Positions 41,561 to 51,112 are shown, numbered from the stretch's first letter. The stretch: DNA of 64,000 nt from Nocardioides palaemonis (GCF_018275325.1 NZ_JAGVQR010000001.1:2356001-2420000); one strand, 5' to 3'. The notes: generated from the letters alone by a model not told the origin. Made by a program: numbers and translations.

Positions 41561-42823
41561 GTGAGCGTCGACGACTTCCGCTGGGTCCTGCTGTCCGGGT
41601 TGGAGGACGCCGGCTGCGTCACGGTCGTCCCCGGGGGTGACGTCGCGCAGGTCCTGGCCGCCTTCGGGGCGGTCGATGCCTCAGCCCGCCCGGCAGCATC
41701 CGTCGACGACGTCGGCGACAGGCACGCCGACGTCGTGCAGCCGATCTGCGTGGTCGAGCTGCCGGACGCGGTCGTCGTCCTCGAGGACAACGGGTTCCAG
41801 GGCTCCCGTCCCGAGGTGCTCGGCCCGGCGTCGAGGGCCGGCACCGCGTCCGTGGCGTCGTCGTTCTTCTGGAACGTCAATGCGGTCACGGCGTTCTCCG
41901 CGGCCCGGCGCGGCCGGCTGCTGTTCTCGGTGGAGCTCATCGGCGCTGCGGACGACGACCTCGGCGGTGTGCCGAAGGCGCTGCGGCCTCACGTGGTCGC
42001 GGCGGAGCAGGACGACCTGGTGCCGGCCGGCCTCGACCTGGTGCGCCGGTGGACGCGCGTCGACCTCGCCCGCGCCGCCGGGGCTGCCGGGGCTGCCGGC
42101 ACCGTCTACGACACGGAGCCCCCACCGAGCAGGCTCCTCACGTACCTCCCCGGGCACGGCCACGTCCTCGGGCTGGACGACGCGCCCCACCTGCTGGCCG
42201 CGATGACCGCCGACCAGCAGCGTGCCGTGGCCCGGTGGGCGACCAGGGTGGCCGCGCGCGAGGCGAGCGTGTCCGACGAGCCCACGGTCGCCCGGGCCCG
42301 GGCCGCCCAGGCGCGGGCGGAGCTCTTCGACCGGTTGCGGGACCTGCAGGACACCGGCGAGGACCTCCCGCCGCACCCGTTCCGCAGGCTCGTCGTCGAC
42401 GACGGGTGGGGCGGGGAGCTCGTCGTCCTGTCGGAGGTCGAGCGGTTGCACGTCGGGCAGCAGTCCATGGCCGTCCGGGCGTGGCAGCACGTGGTCCACC
42501 CCGACGCGTACTCGGCGGCGGTCGCCTGCCTGGACGCCGCCAGCCTGTGCTGCTCGATGGGTCGGCTCGACCGGGGCTGGACGTTCGACGAGGACGACCG
42601 GATGCGTCGCCGCGCCGGCACGACCCCGAACCCTCGCCACGAGGCGTTCGTCGACGTGGCCAGCCGCTTCCTGGCGGAGCTCCCCGGCGACCCGGACGAC
42701 GCAGCGGCTCGCGCCGACGCTGGGCTGCCGTCACCACTCGGCCAGGACGAGAAGGACGCCGCCGTCCGCGCCGACCTCGAGGCCTCCGCGCGGGGCGACT
42801 TCGTCGAGTGGCAGCGGGCCTGA
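41561..42823 (+). CDS. DUF6461-domain protein of unknown function
   Basis: 420-residue soluble protein. The first 190 residues resemble the DUF6461 family: FRWVLLSGLEDAGCVTVVPG, then VVELPDAVVVLEDNGFQGSR, and SFFWNVNAVTAFSAARRGRL. The rest, about 230 residues, has VVHPDAYSAAVACLDAASLC and acidic segments but no family I recognise. The start is uncertain: GTG at 41561 is chosen, as an ATG at 41543 would only add six residues. It is not coupled to the idi gene (54-base gap) and is convergent with zwf. No signal peptide is seen. Confidence 0.75.
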   Translation: MSVDDFRWVLLSGLEDAGCVTVVPGGDVAQVLAAFGAVDASARPAASVDDVGDRHADVVQPICVVELPDAVVVLEDNGFQGSRPEVLGPASRAGTASVASSFFWNVNAVTAFSAARRGRLLFSVELIGAADDDLGGVPKALRPHVVAAEQDDLVPAGLDLVRRWTRVDLARAAGAAGAAGTVYDTEPPPSRLLTYLPGHGHVLGLDDAPHLLAAMTADQQRAVARWATRVAAREASVSDEPTVARARAAQARAELFDRLRDLQDTGEDLPPHPFRRLVVDDGWGGELVVLSEVERLHVGQQSMAVRAWQHVVHPDAYSAAVACLDAASLCCSMGRLDRGWTFDEDDRMRRRAGTTPNPRHEAFVDVASRFLAELPGDPDDAAARADAGLPSPLGQDEKDAAVRADLEASARGDFVEWQRA

Positions 42824-42841
42824 GCCTGCCGGCCTCCCGGC

Positions 42842-44287
42842 TCAGGCGCCCTCGGAGTTGGGGTCGCGCCAGCTGCGCTCGAAGGGCAGTCGCCAGGTGA
42901 ACGGCGCGACGAGCTGGTGGACCTGGTTGGGACCCCACGAGCCAGGGGCGTAGGGCCGCACGACCGGCGGATTCTCCAGCAGCGGCGTGGAGACCTCCCA
43001 CAGCCGCTCGATGCCCTGCGCGGAGGTGAACAGCGTGTGGTCACCGCGCACCGCGTCGTGGATCAGCCGCTCGTAGGCCTCGAGCACCGACCCGGCCCAG
43101 CCGGTGTCGTGCATCGCGAACTGCATCGAGAGCTTGTCCAGGCGCATGCCCGGACCCGGGCGCTTGCCGTAGAACGACAGCGACATCCGCGACTGGTCGG
43201 CGAGGTCGAAGGTGAGGTGGTCGGGGCCGTGGTCGCCGACCCCTGACCCGGCCGGGAACATGGTGCGCGGGGGCTCCTTGAACGCGATCGAGATGATCCG
43301 CGCGCCCTCCGCCATCCGCTTGCCGGTGCGCAGGTAGAACGGCACGCCCGCCCAGCGCCAGTTGTCGATGTAGCACTTGAGCGCGACGAAGGTCTCGGTC
43401 TCCGAGCCGGGCGCCACGCCCTCGAGGTCGCGGTAGCCGGTGTACTGCCCGCGCACCACGTCGTGCGGATCGATCGGCAGCATCGAGCGGAAGACCTTGT
43501 TCTTCTCCTCCGAGATCGCCGACGGCTCCAGCGCGGTCGGCGGCTCCATCGCGGTGAAGGCGAGCACCTGGAAGAGGTGGGTGACGACCATGTCGCGGTA
43601 GGCGCCGGTCGCCTCGTAGAAGCTGGCGCGCTGGGCGAGCCCGAGCTCCTCGGGCACGTCGATCTGCACGTGGTCGATGTGGTGGCGGTGCCAGATCGGC
43701 TCGAAGAGCCCGTTGGCGAAGCGGAAGGCCAGGATGTTCTGGGCTGCCTCCTTGCCGAGGAAGTGGTCGATGCGGAAGATCTGCGACTCGTCGAACACCT
43801 CGTGCAGCCGGCGGTTGAGCTCCCTGGCGGAGGCCAGGTCGGTGCCGAAGGGCTTCTCCATGACGATCCGGCTGCGGTCGGCGAGCCCTGCCTCGCGCAG
43901 CTGGTCGACGACGGCGAGCGCCGCCTTCGGGGGCACGCTGAGGTAGTGCAGGCGCTGGGGGTGGGTGCCGTCGGGGAAGGTCGTCTCCGCCTCCTCGACG
44001 ACGCGGCGCAGTCCCTGAGGACCCTCGGCGCCGGGCGCCCAGTGCAGCAGCGGGGCGAAGTCGGGCCACGCGGCGACGTCGTCGTCGTCGCCGAACTCGC
44101 GGATCGCCTTCTCGGCGAGGTCCTGGAACGACTGGCGGGTGTGGTCCTCGAGCGAGGTGCCGACGACGCGCACCTGGCTGAGCAGACCGGTCTTGAACAG
44201 GTGCAGCAGGCCGGGCAGCAGCTTGCGGCGGCTCAGGTCTCCGGTGGCGCCGAACAGGACGACGGTGGTGGGGTGCTCGTCTGCCAT
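42842..44287 (-). CDS. zwf: Glucose-6-phosphate 1-dehydrogenase
   Basis: 481-residue first enzyme of the oxidative pentose phosphate pathway, producing NADPH. The N-terminal coenzyme motif is FGATGDLSRRKLLPGL; EKPFGTDLASARELN and the substrate-binding FRIDHFLGKEAAQNI block with its catalytic His are present. ATG at 44287 is seven bases after TAGGCT (plus-strand 44295-44300), suggesting a leaderless message, divergent from the fetB-like gene whose own box begins nine bases away. No gnd, tal or opcA lies next to it in this window. Confidence 0.96.
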   Translation of the reverse strand: MADEHPTTVVLFGATGDLSRRKLLPGLLHLFKTGLLSQVRVVGTSLEDHTRQSFQDLAEKAIREFGDDDDVAAWPDFAPLLHWAPGAEGPQGLRRVVEEAETTFPDGTHPQRLHYLSVPPKAALAVVDQLREAGLADRSRIVMEKPFGTDLASARELNRRLHEVFDESQIFRIDHFLGKEAAQNILAFRFANGLFEPIWHRHHIDHVQIDVPEELGLAQRASFYEATGAYRDMVVTHLFQVLAFTAMEPPTALEPSAISEEKNKVFRSMLPIDPHDVVRGQYTGYRDLEGVAPGSETETFVALKCYIDNWRWAGVPFYLRTGKRMAEGARIISIAFKEPPRTMFPAGSGVGDHGPDHLTFDLADQSRMSLSFYGKRPGPGMRLDKLSMQFAMHDTGWAGSVLEAYERLIHDAVRGDHTLFTSAQGIERLWEVSTPLLENPPVVRPYAPGSWGPNQVHQLVAPFTWRLPFERSWRDPNSEGA

Positions 44288-44320
44288 GGGCACCAGCCTA
44301 GGTCGCGCTAGCGTCGTCCC

Positions 44321-45070
44321 GTGCCGGTCGCCGACTACGTGTTCTTCGCCGCCGGTCTGCTCGGCCTGGTGCTCACCACGATGGCGGTCGCCCGCGTCGC
44401 CGGGGTCGGGCTCGGCTGGGCGCCCCTGGTCTCGCTGGTGCGCGCGAGCGCCCAGCTCACCGTCGTCGCGCTCCTGCTGCGCGGCATCCTCACGATCCCG
44501 TGGACCGTGGTGGCCTTCCTCGCCCTGATGCTGCTCACCGCGTCGTGGACCGCCGCCGGTCGGCTGCACGAGCTGTGGCGCGGTCGACGCGCAGCGGTGG
44601 CCGGCGTGCTGGCGGGTGCGTCCATCGCGTTGGCGATGATCCTGGCGCTCCGGCTCGTCGACCCCGAGCCGCGCTACCTCGTGGCGGTGGCCGGCATCGT
44701 CATCGGCAACGCCATGTCGGCGGCCACGCTCTCGGGACGCAACTTCCTGCGGGCGCTGCGCCACCGCCACGACGAGGTCGAGGCGTGGCTCTCGCTGGGA
44801 GCGACTCCGTCGCAGGCCCACCTCGAGATCGGTCGCGAGTCCGTGCGGGAGTCGCTGCTGCCCAACCTCGACCAGACCCGCTCCACCGGGCTGGTCACCC
44901 TCCCCGGCGCCTTCGTCGGCGCGCTCTTCGGCGGCGCCAGCCCTGCCGTCGCCGCGCAGTTCCAGCTCGTCGTCCTGGCCGGCATCGCGCTGGCCATGGT
45001 GGTGACGGGCGTGGTCGTGACCCGGCTGCTGGGGCGCTCGCCGTACGTCCTCGCGGCCGACGAGGCCTGA
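44321..45070 (+). CDS. fetB: FetB-like ABC transporter permease (UPF0014)
   Basis: 249-residue membrane protein of the FetB/UPF0014 family, which in E. coli works with the ATPase FetA in iron export. About six spans are visible, with GWAPLVSLVRASAQLTVVAL near the start, then GIVIGNAMSAATLSGRNFL and RSTGLVTLPGAFVGALFGGA. No fetA ATPase gene is adjacent, so it must use a distant partner. GTG at 44321 follows TAGCGT (44309-44314) by six bases. It is divergent from zwf and convergent with the membrane kinase pair. Confidence 0.85.
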   Translation: MPVADYVFFAAGLLGLVLTTMAVARVAGVGLGWAPLVSLVRASAQLTVVALLLRGILTIPWTVVAFLALMLLTASWTAAGRLHELWRGRRAAVAGVLAGASIALAMILALRLVDPEPRYLVAVAGIVIGNAMSAATLSGRNFLRALRHRHDEVEAWLSLGATPSQAHLEIGRESVRESLLPNLDQTRSTGLVTLPGAFVGALFGGASPAVAAQFQLVVLAGIALAMVVTGVVVTRLLGRSPYVLAADEA

Positions 45071-45081
45071 GCAGCCGCGTC

Positions 45082-46803
45082 TCAGCCCAGGGCGGCGACC
45101 CCCGAGCGCCTCAGGGCGACCGAGACCTCGAGCGTGCTGCCCGTGCCGACCGCGCTGCGCACCTCGATCGCGCCTCCCATCGCCTCCACCAGGCGACGCG
45201 AGATGGTCAGCCCGAGGCCGGACCCCTCGTAGGGTCGGGTGGGCGACCCGTCGGCCTGGGTGAAGGACTCGAAGACCGCGGCCAACCGGTCAGAGGGGAT
45301 GCCGACCCCGGTGTCGGTCACGCTGAACAGCACCCGCGTCCCTCCGGTCGTGGGCTCCGTGCCCACGGTGGCGACCCGCAGCCCCACGCTCCCCGACGGT
45401 GTGAACTTCACGGCGTTGTCGAGCAGGTTGCCCAGCACCTGTTGCAGGCGCAGCGCATCGCCCACGACGCCGGACGGGACGTCGGCGTCGCGGTGCCACT
45501 CCAGCCGCAGGCCGGCCCGGTCCGCGACCGGCCGGTAGACGTCGAGCAGCTCGTCCAGCACCCGGTGCAGGTCGAAGGGGCGGGAGTCCAGCTCGAGGCG
45601 GCCGGCCTCGATGGCCGAGAAGTCGAGGACGTCCTCGACCAGCCCGCGCAGCCGCGTCGTCGCCCGCCTCATCCGGTCGACGAGGAAGGTCTGCTCGTCG
45701 TCGAGGTCGCCCTCCTCCAGCATCTCCATCGCGCCGACCAGGGTCGTCAGCGGGGTGCGGATCTCGTGGCTCATCGTCGCGACGAACATCGACTTGGCGC
45801 GCGACGCGTCGAGCGCTGCGTCCCTGGCCGCGACCAGCTCCCGCACGTGCCGCTCCTCCGAGCGCATCAGGCGCGCGGTGCGCACGAAGGCCAGGGCGAG
45901 CAGGGCTGTCGAACCCGTCGCCAGCACCCAGGGGTCCCCGCCAGCGCCGTCGAGGTGGGCGACCACCTCGAGCGCCGGAGGTACGGCGAGCGGGGCGATC
46001 GCGATCAGCAGCGAGACCCGCCACCGGTGCCGGACGTCCTCCTCGGCGGCCGGTCCGTCCTCCAGCCGCACCCGCCACACCGCGCGAGCCAGCAGCACGG
46101 GCGCGACCATCCAACCCAGCTCGATCAGCAGCAGGGCGGCGGGGTGATGCGCGACGAGCGTCGCCGTGTCGGAGAGCAGCCAGACGCCGACCCCGAGCGC
46201 GAATCCGGGGTCGAGGGCGCGCCGGCCACGCCCGCTCAGCAGCACGCGGGCCACGATGGCGAGCAGGACGGCGTCCAGGACCGGGTAGGCGGACCACACC
46301 ACCTTGGCGAGCGTGCTGAGGCCGTCCTGGGCCAGGATCGACCCGATCGCGAGGTGCCAGAAGACCAGCACGCTCACCACCACGACGGTCAGGGCGTCCA
46401 CGAGGAACCCCGCGTCGGGGCGGCCACCTGGCCGGCTGCGCGCCAGCACCACCCACACCGCACCGCACAGGGCGACGTAGCTCGCGAACCACGCGGGGTC
46501 GGCGACCGAGACGTTGGTGGGCCGGCCGAGGAAGTCGAGCAGGTCCCAGAGCAGGTCGCCGAGCGCGGTCAGTGACACGCCGAGGGCGATCAGCCGCGGC
46601 ACCAGCCTCGAGCCGCGCGGCGCACGCTCGGCGCCCACCCAGGCGGCGATGCTGGCGCCGACGAGGACCCCGTCGTAGCTGAGCCGGTCGAGCCAGTAGC
46701 CGTCGTTGACGGCGTAGACGACCATCGCGACGAGCAGGGCGAGCGCCGCTGCTGCCTCGCCGCGGGACACGGCGACGCGATCGAAGACGCTCCCGCGCAC
46801 CAC
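45082..46803 (-). CDS. Membrane sensor histidine kinase (tandem copy 2)
   Basis: About 573 residues. Residues 20-300 form an uncharacterised multi-span (8-10 helices) sensor region, with LGDLLWDLLDFLG and SVADPAWFASYVALCGAVWVV; then a short coiled linker (RLMRSEERHVRELVAARDAAL). HisKA follows with ATMSHEIRTPLTTLVG, and HATPase_c with NLLDNAVKFTPSG, DTGVGIP and GSGLGLTISRRLVEAMGG. No receiver domain is fused. GTG at 46803 is chosen because GGGGGT precedes it. It is the downstream copy of a tandem pair; the sister at 46912-48645 is very similar in all parts, including the sensor. No response regulator is beside them. Confidence 0.9.
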   Translation of the reverse strand: MVRGSVFDRVAVSRGEAAAALALLVAMVVYAVNDGYWLDRLSYDGVLVGASIAAWVGAERAPRGSRLVPRLIALGVSLTALGDLLWDLLDFLGRPTNVSVADPAWFASYVALCGAVWVVLARSRPGGRPDAGFLVDALTVVVVSVLVFWHLAIGSILAQDGLSTLAKVVWSAYPVLDAVLLAIVARVLLSGRGRRALDPGFALGVGVWLLSDTATLVAHHPAALLLIELGWMVAPVLLARAVWRVRLEDGPAAEEDVRHRWRVSLLIAIAPLAVPPALEVVAHLDGAGGDPWVLATGSTALLALAFVRTARLMRSEERHVRELVAARDAALDASRAKSMFVATMSHEIRTPLTTLVGAMEMLEEGDLDDEQTFLVDRMRRATTRLRGLVEDVLDFSAIEAGRLELDSRPFDLHRVLDELLDVYRPVADRAGLRLEWHRDADVPSGVVGDALRLQQVLGNLLDNAVKFTPSGSVGLRVATVGTEPTTGGTRVLFSVTDTGVGIPSDRLAAVFESFTQADGSPTRPYEGSGLGLTISRRLVEAMGGAIEVRSAVGTGSTLEVSVALRRSGVAALG

Positions 46804-46911
46804 GCCACCCCCTTGTCCCGGAACCGACGGTCCCACGCCACGACTGTGCCGCGTGAGGCTTCGTGCGGCACAGGGTCCAACGTCCTCAGCAGGTGGCCCG
46901 AACGGGCCAGC

Positions 46912-48645
46912 TCAGCCGCGCGCAGCGACCCCGGTGCGCTGCAGTGGCACCGAGACCTCGAACGTGCTGCCCTCGCCGACTGCGCTGCGCACCTCGACGG
47001 TGCCGCCCATCGCCTCGACGAGGCGTCGGCAGATGGTCAGCCCCAGCCCGGAGCCCTCGTAGGGGCGGGTGGACGACCCGTCCACCTGGGTGAACGACTC
47101 GAAGACGGCAGCGCGCCGGTCGGCCGGGATGCCGATCCCCGTGTCGGTCACGCTGAAGAGCACGCGCGTCACCCCGCTCGCCGGGTCCGTGCCGAGGGTG
47201 GCGACCCGCAGCCCCACGCTCCCCGACGGCGTGAACTTCACGGCGTTGTCGAGCAGGTTGCCCAGCACCTGCTGCAGGCGCAACGTGTCTCCGGCCACGT
47301 CCGCCGGGACGTCGGCGTCGCGGTGCCACACCAGCCGGAGACCGGCCCGGCTCGCGACCGGCTGGTAGACGTCGAGCAGCTCGTCCAGCACCCGGTGCAG
47401 GTCGAAGGGGCGGGGGTCCAGCTCGAGGCGGCCGGCCTCGATGGCGGAGAAGTCGAGGACGTCCTCGACCAGCCCGCGCAGCCGCGTGGTCGCACGCCCC
47501 ATCCGGTCGACCAGGAACGCCTGGTCGTCGTCGAGGTCGCCCTCCTCCAGCATCTCCATGGATCCGACGAGCGAGGTCAGCGGCGTGCGGATCTCATGGC
47601 TCATCGTCGCCACGAACATCGACTTCGCGCGCGACGCCTCCAGCGCCGCGTCCCGCGCCGCCTCCAGCTCGCGCACGTGTCGCTCCTCCGAACGCATCAG
47701 GCGTGCGGTGCGCACGAAGGCCAGCGCCAGCAGGCTCGCCGAACCCGATGCGAAGGGCCACGGCTGGCCGGCGCCGTCGCGCAGGTGGCTCGCGAGCTCG
47801 AGGAGCGGGGGGACGCTGAGGGGGGCGATGGCGATCACCAGGGCTGCCCTCCACCCGTGGCCGCGGGCCTGGGCGGGCGTGGCACCCGTCGGCTTCCGCC
47901 ATGCCGCGCCGGCGAGGAGCACCGGCGCCAGCATCCAGCCGGCGTCGATGGCCAGCTGCGCCGTCCCCTCGTAGGCGAGCACCAGGGGGCCGGTGTCCGA
48001 CAGCAGCCAGAGCACGACGCCGGCTGCGAACCACACGTCGATCGCCTCCCGTGCCCGGGCGCTCGTGAGTGCGCGCACCACCAGGGCGAGCAGCACGGCG
48101 TCCACGATCGGGTAGGCCGACCACACGACCTTGGCGAGGGCGGTGAGGTCGTCCTGCTTCAGGATCGAGGTGACGGAGAGCTGCCAGAACACCAGCACGC
48201 TCACGACCACGATCGTCGCGGCGTCGACGAGGAAGTCGACGTCGGGGCGACCTCCCGGACGGCTGCGAGCGAGCACCACGCCGACCGCCGCGATCAGGGC
48301 GACGTAGCTGGAGAACCAGGCGGGATCGGCCAGCGAGACGTCGGTGGAGTAGCCGAGGAAGTCGAGCAGGTCCCAGAGCAGGTCGCCGAGCGTGGACAGG
48401 GTCACTCCGAGGGCCACGAGGGACGGGACCAGGCGTGCGCCGCGACTCGCCCGGGACACACCGATCCAGGCGCCGAGGGACGCCGCGACGAGGGTGCCGT
48501 CGTAGCAGAGCCGGTCGACGAGGTAGGAGTCGTTGACCGCGTACACGGCCAGCACCAGCACCAGTGCGAGGCCGACGACGACCTGGAGCCGACTCACCTG
48601 CATGCCACCCCGTCCGTCAGGACACCCGGCGACGTCCCCACCCAT
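46912..48645 (-). CDS. Membrane sensor histidine kinase (tandem copy 1)
   Basis: About 577 residues with the same layout as its downstream copy: multi-span sensor region (residues 20-300, with VDRLCYDGTLVAASLGAW and SLADPAWFSSYVALIAAV), coiled linker RLMRSEERHVRELEAARD, HisKA with ATMSHEIRTPLTSLVGSM and HATPase with NLLDNAVKFTPSG and GSGLGLTICRRLVEAMGG. The kinase parts are nearly the same, the sensor loops differ more. ATG at 48645 is taken because GAGGGGGT precedes it as in the sister gene; ATG 48603 is an alternative. The two are separated by about 110 bases and transcribed in the same direction. Confidence 0.9.
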   Translation of the reverse strand: MGGDVAGCPDGRGGMQVSRLQVVVGLALVLVLAVYAVNDSYLVDRLCYDGTLVAASLGAWIGVSRASRGARLVPSLVALGVTLSTLGDLLWDLLDFLGYSTDVSLADPAWFSSYVALIAAVGVVLARSRPGGRPDVDFLVDAATIVVVSVLVFWQLSVTSILKQDDLTALAKVVWSAYPIVDAVLLALVVRALTSARAREAIDVWFAAGVVLWLLSDTGPLVLAYEGTAQLAIDAGWMLAPVLLAGAAWRKPTGATPAQARGHGWRAALVIAIAPLSVPPLLELASHLRDGAGQPWPFASGSASLLALAFVRTARLMRSEERHVRELEAARDAALEASRAKSMFVATMSHEIRTPLTSLVGSMEMLEEGDLDDDQAFLVDRMGRATTRLRGLVEDVLDFSAIEAGRLELDPRPFDLHRVLDELLDVYQPVASRAGLRLVWHRDADVPADVAGDTLRLQQVLGNLLDNAVKFTPSGSVGLRVATLGTDPASGVTRVLFSVTDTGIGIPADRRAAVFESFTQVDGSSTRPYEGSGLGLTICRRLVEAMGGTVEVRSAVGEGSTFEVSVPLQRTGVAARG

Positions 48646-48815
48646 GGCACCCCCTCGTGTCCCTCGGTGGACAGACCGTCCCACAGGACGTCCACACCAC
48701 GTGCACGTAAGGTCCAGACAGGACCAGATGTCCGCGTCGGGTGGCACCCCCGAGCCATCCGTCATGGTCCGTTCGTGTCGTTGCTGCCCCGTGCCAGCAC
48801 ACCCGCTTGACTGGT

Positions 48816-48831
48816 TCGAACGCCTGTTCGA
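48816..48831. promoter_or_regulatory. LexA (SOS) box upstream of imuA'
   Basis: TCGAAC-GCCT-GTTCGA is a perfect match to the actinobacterial SOS box consensus TCGAAC-N4-GTTCGA. It lies 10 bases upstream of the ATG of the imuA'-like gene, so LexA bound here would block the whole damage-inducible mutagenesis cassette. Confidence 0.92.
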
Positions 48832-48841
48832 TGATGGAGCC

Positions 48842-49507
48842 ATGTCCTCCGCCCGCTCGATCACGACGCTCGACCCGTCGCGATCGGTGGTCGAGCAGCT
48901 GCGCGAGCGGGTGGCCGCGATGGAGCGCAAGCCGGCGGGAGAACCGGTCGCGACCCTACCCGGGCTGGCCGACGCGGTGCCGCTGCGCGCGGGGGCGACC
49001 TACTCCGTCGACTCCGCCTCGCTCGGTCTCGCGCTGGCCGCCGGGGCGTCGCGTGCCGGCGAGTGGGTCGGCTTCGCCGGCTGCGCCGACTTCGGCGCCG
49101 AGGCGGCGGTCGAGCTGGGCGTCGAGCTCGCCCGCACGGTCCTGGTGCCCGATCCCGGTGACCACTGGCTCGAGGTGACCGCGGCCCTCGTCGACGTGCT
49201 CCGCGTCGTCGTGCTCCGACCGCCCGGCCGGGTCGACGAGCGCACCGCCGGCCTCCTCGAGTCGCGGCTGCGGACCCGGTCGTCGGTGCTCGTCGTGCGC
49301 GGCGCCTGGCCGCGCGTCGAGGCGCGGCTGAGCACCGAGCGGTCGAGCTGGTTCGGCCCCACCTCGGGGCCGGGCGTGCTGCGTGAGCGCCGTGCCCGGG
49401 TGCTGGTCCACCGTGGCGCCCGTCCTCCCCAGCCGCTCGACCTGACCTGGCCCGGGGTGCACCGCCTCGACGCACCGGTGCGCGAGGTCCGTCGTGCCTC
49501 GGGGTGA
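48842..49507 (+). CDS. imuA: ImuA'-like RecA-fold mutasome protein
   Basis: 221-residue protein in the position of imuA' in actinobacterial mutagenesis cassettes. Sequence similarity to RecA-type proteins is faint; it has VEQLRERVAAMERKPAGEPV at the N-terminus, then VGFAGCADFGAEAAVELGVE and VLRVVVLRPPGRVDERTAGL, consistent with a RecA-like sheet without a good Walker A. In mycobacteria ImuA' and ImuB bring DnaE2 to the beta clamp for error-prone repair. ATG at 48842 is 10 bases downstream of a perfect LexA box. The imuB gene follows after 24 bases. Confidence 0.8.
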   Translation: MSSARSITTLDPSRSVVEQLRERVAAMERKPAGEPVATLPGLADAVPLRAGATYSVDSASLGLALAAGASRAGEWVGFAGCADFGAEAAVELGVELARTVLVPDPGDHWLEVTAALVDVLRVVVLRPPGRVDERTAGLLESRLRTRSSVLVVRGAWPRVEARLSTERSSWFGPTSGPGVLRERRARVLVHRGARPPQPLDLTWPGVHRLDAPVREVRRASG

Positions 49508-49531
49508 GGCCACCACCAGCAGGGGCGTGCG

Positions 49532-51112
49532 ATGCGGGTGATGGTGGTGTGGTGCCCCGACTGGTCGGTGGTCGCCGCCCTCGACGAGGCAGGGCGCTCG
49601 CTGCGCGCGCCCGCAGCCGTGCTCGCCGCCAACGTGGTGGAGGTCTGCAACGGCCCGGCCCGTGCGGAGGGCGTACGTCGTGGCCACCGCCGCCGCGACG
49701 CCCAGTCGCGCTGCCCCGAGCTGCTGCTCCTGCCCGCCAACCCCGACCGCGACGCGCGCGCCTTCGAGCCGGTGCTGGCCACCGTCGAGGACCTGCGGCC
49801 GGGGGTCGCGGCCCTGCGGCCCGGTCTGCTCGCCGTCCGGGCACCCGGCAGCTGGTACGGCTCGGAGACCGACGCCGCCGCGACCACGTGCCAGGCGATC
49901 GTCGAGACCGGCGTCTGGGACGTGCGCATCGGCATCGCCGACGACCTGTTCACCGCCGAGCAGGCGGCCCGGACAGCAGACGTCCAGTCGTGGTCGGTCG
50001 TCCCGGACGGCGGCTCGGCGGCGTTCCTGCGCGGGCTGCCCGTCCAGGTCCTGCAGGACGACGGACCGCGGGGTCGCGAGCTCGTCGGGCTGCTGCAGCG
50101 CCTCGGCCTGCGCACGCTCGGCGACCTCGCCGACCTGCCCGGCGACGCCGTGGAGCACCGCCTCGGTGCCTACGGCGCCACGGTTCGGCGCCGGGCGCGC
50201 GGCGAGGACCGAGCCCTCTTCGCCGCCCGCACTCCCCCACCCGACCTGGAGGCGGAGGTGCCGTTCGAGCCGCCTCTGGAGTCGGTCGAGGCGATCACCT
50301 TCAGCGTCCGCACGACGACCGAGCGGTTCGTCGAGCAGCTCGCCCGCCACCAGCTCGTCGCCACCGCGGTGCGGGTCGAGGCGTGGGCGGACGGCGTCGT
50401 CTGCTCCTCGCGCGCGTGGCTGCACCCGCGCCACTTCACCGCGCGCGACCTCGTCGACCGGGTCCACTGGCAGCTGCAGTCGGCCGGCACGGTCGAGGGG
50501 TCGGTCGGCGCGCTCCGGGCGCGCAAGGACTCCGGGGCGGTCCGGGCGCCGGTCGAGCGGGTGCGGTTCGTCCCCGAGGTCGTGGAGCCGGCCGCGGCCC
50601 ACGGGGAGGCGCTCTGGGGCACCGCGTCCGACGACCTGGTCGAGCGCGGCGTGGCCCGCGTGCAGGGCATGGTCGGCTTCGAGTCGGTGCGCCGGCCCGT
50701 CCTCCAGGGCGGACGCAGCCCCGCCGCCCGGCAGGCGCTGGTGCCGTGGGGCGAGCGTCCCGTCGACCTGCGTCCTCTCGACCGGCCGTGGCCGGGCAGG
50801 GTGCCGGGACCGGCGCCGGTCCGGGTGTTCGCCGCTCCCCCGGCCGCCGAGGTCGTGGACGACGCCGGCCACCTCGTCGCCGTCACCGACCGCGGCGTGG
50901 TCAGCGGCGAGCCGCGCCGCTTCCGCGTCGCCGGCGGCGTCCTGCCCTGGCAGCCGGTGACGGCCTGGGCGGGCCCGTGGCCCACCGACGAGGGGTGGTG
51001 GTCCGGCGGCGCCGGACCGACCGCACGGTTCCAGGTCGTCGGTGCCGACGGCCGCGCCTGGCTGCTCGTCCGCTCGCCGGAGGGCTGGTCCCTGGAGGCG
51101 GCCTATGACTGA
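49532..51112 (+). CDS. imuB: ImuB, inactive Y-family DNA polymerase
   Basis: 526-residue Y-family polymerase homologue. The N-terminus RVMVVWCPDWSVVAAL and later LAVRAPGSWYGSETDA replace the motifs holding catalytic acidic residues in active polymerases, as in known ImuB, which serves as adaptor linking DnaE2 to the beta clamp. A helix-hairpin-helix-like region is at LQRLGLRTLGDLADLPGDAV, and the little-finger part at AITFSVRTTTERFVEQLARH. The C-terminal 150 residues are the ImuB-specific tail. It is followed after 36 bases by dnaE2 and is under the SOS box upstream of imuA'. Confidence 0.92.
   Translation: MRVMVVWCPDWSVVAALDEAGRSLRAPAAVLAANVVEVCNGPARAEGVRRGHRRRDAQSRCPELLLLPANPDRDARAFEPVLATVEDLRPGVAALRPGLLAVRAPGSWYGSETDAAATTCQAIVETGVWDVRIGIADDLFTAEQAARTADVQSWSVVPDGGSAAFLRGLPVQVLQDDGPRGRELVGLLQRLGLRTLGDLADLPGDAVEHRLGAYGATVRRRARGEDRALFAARTPPPDLEAEVPFEPPLESVEAITFSVRTTTERFVEQLARHQLVATAVRVEAWADGVVCSSRAWLHPRHFTARDLVDRVHWQLQSAGTVEGSVGALRARKDSGAVRAPVERVRFVPEVVEPAAAHGEALWGTASDDLVERGVARVQGMVGFESVRRPVLQGGRSPAARQALVPWGERPVDLRPLDRPWPGRVPGPAPVRVFAAPPAAEVVDDAGHLVAVTDRGVVSGEPRRFRVAGGVLPWQPVTAWAGPWPTDEGWWSGGAGPTARFQVVGADGRAWLLVRSPEGWSLEAAYD

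Noticed and set aside
48811..48835. GGTTCGAA resembling a tRNA T-loop
   Set aside because: The bases belong to a perfect LexA box, and no acceptor or anticodon stem can be formed around them.
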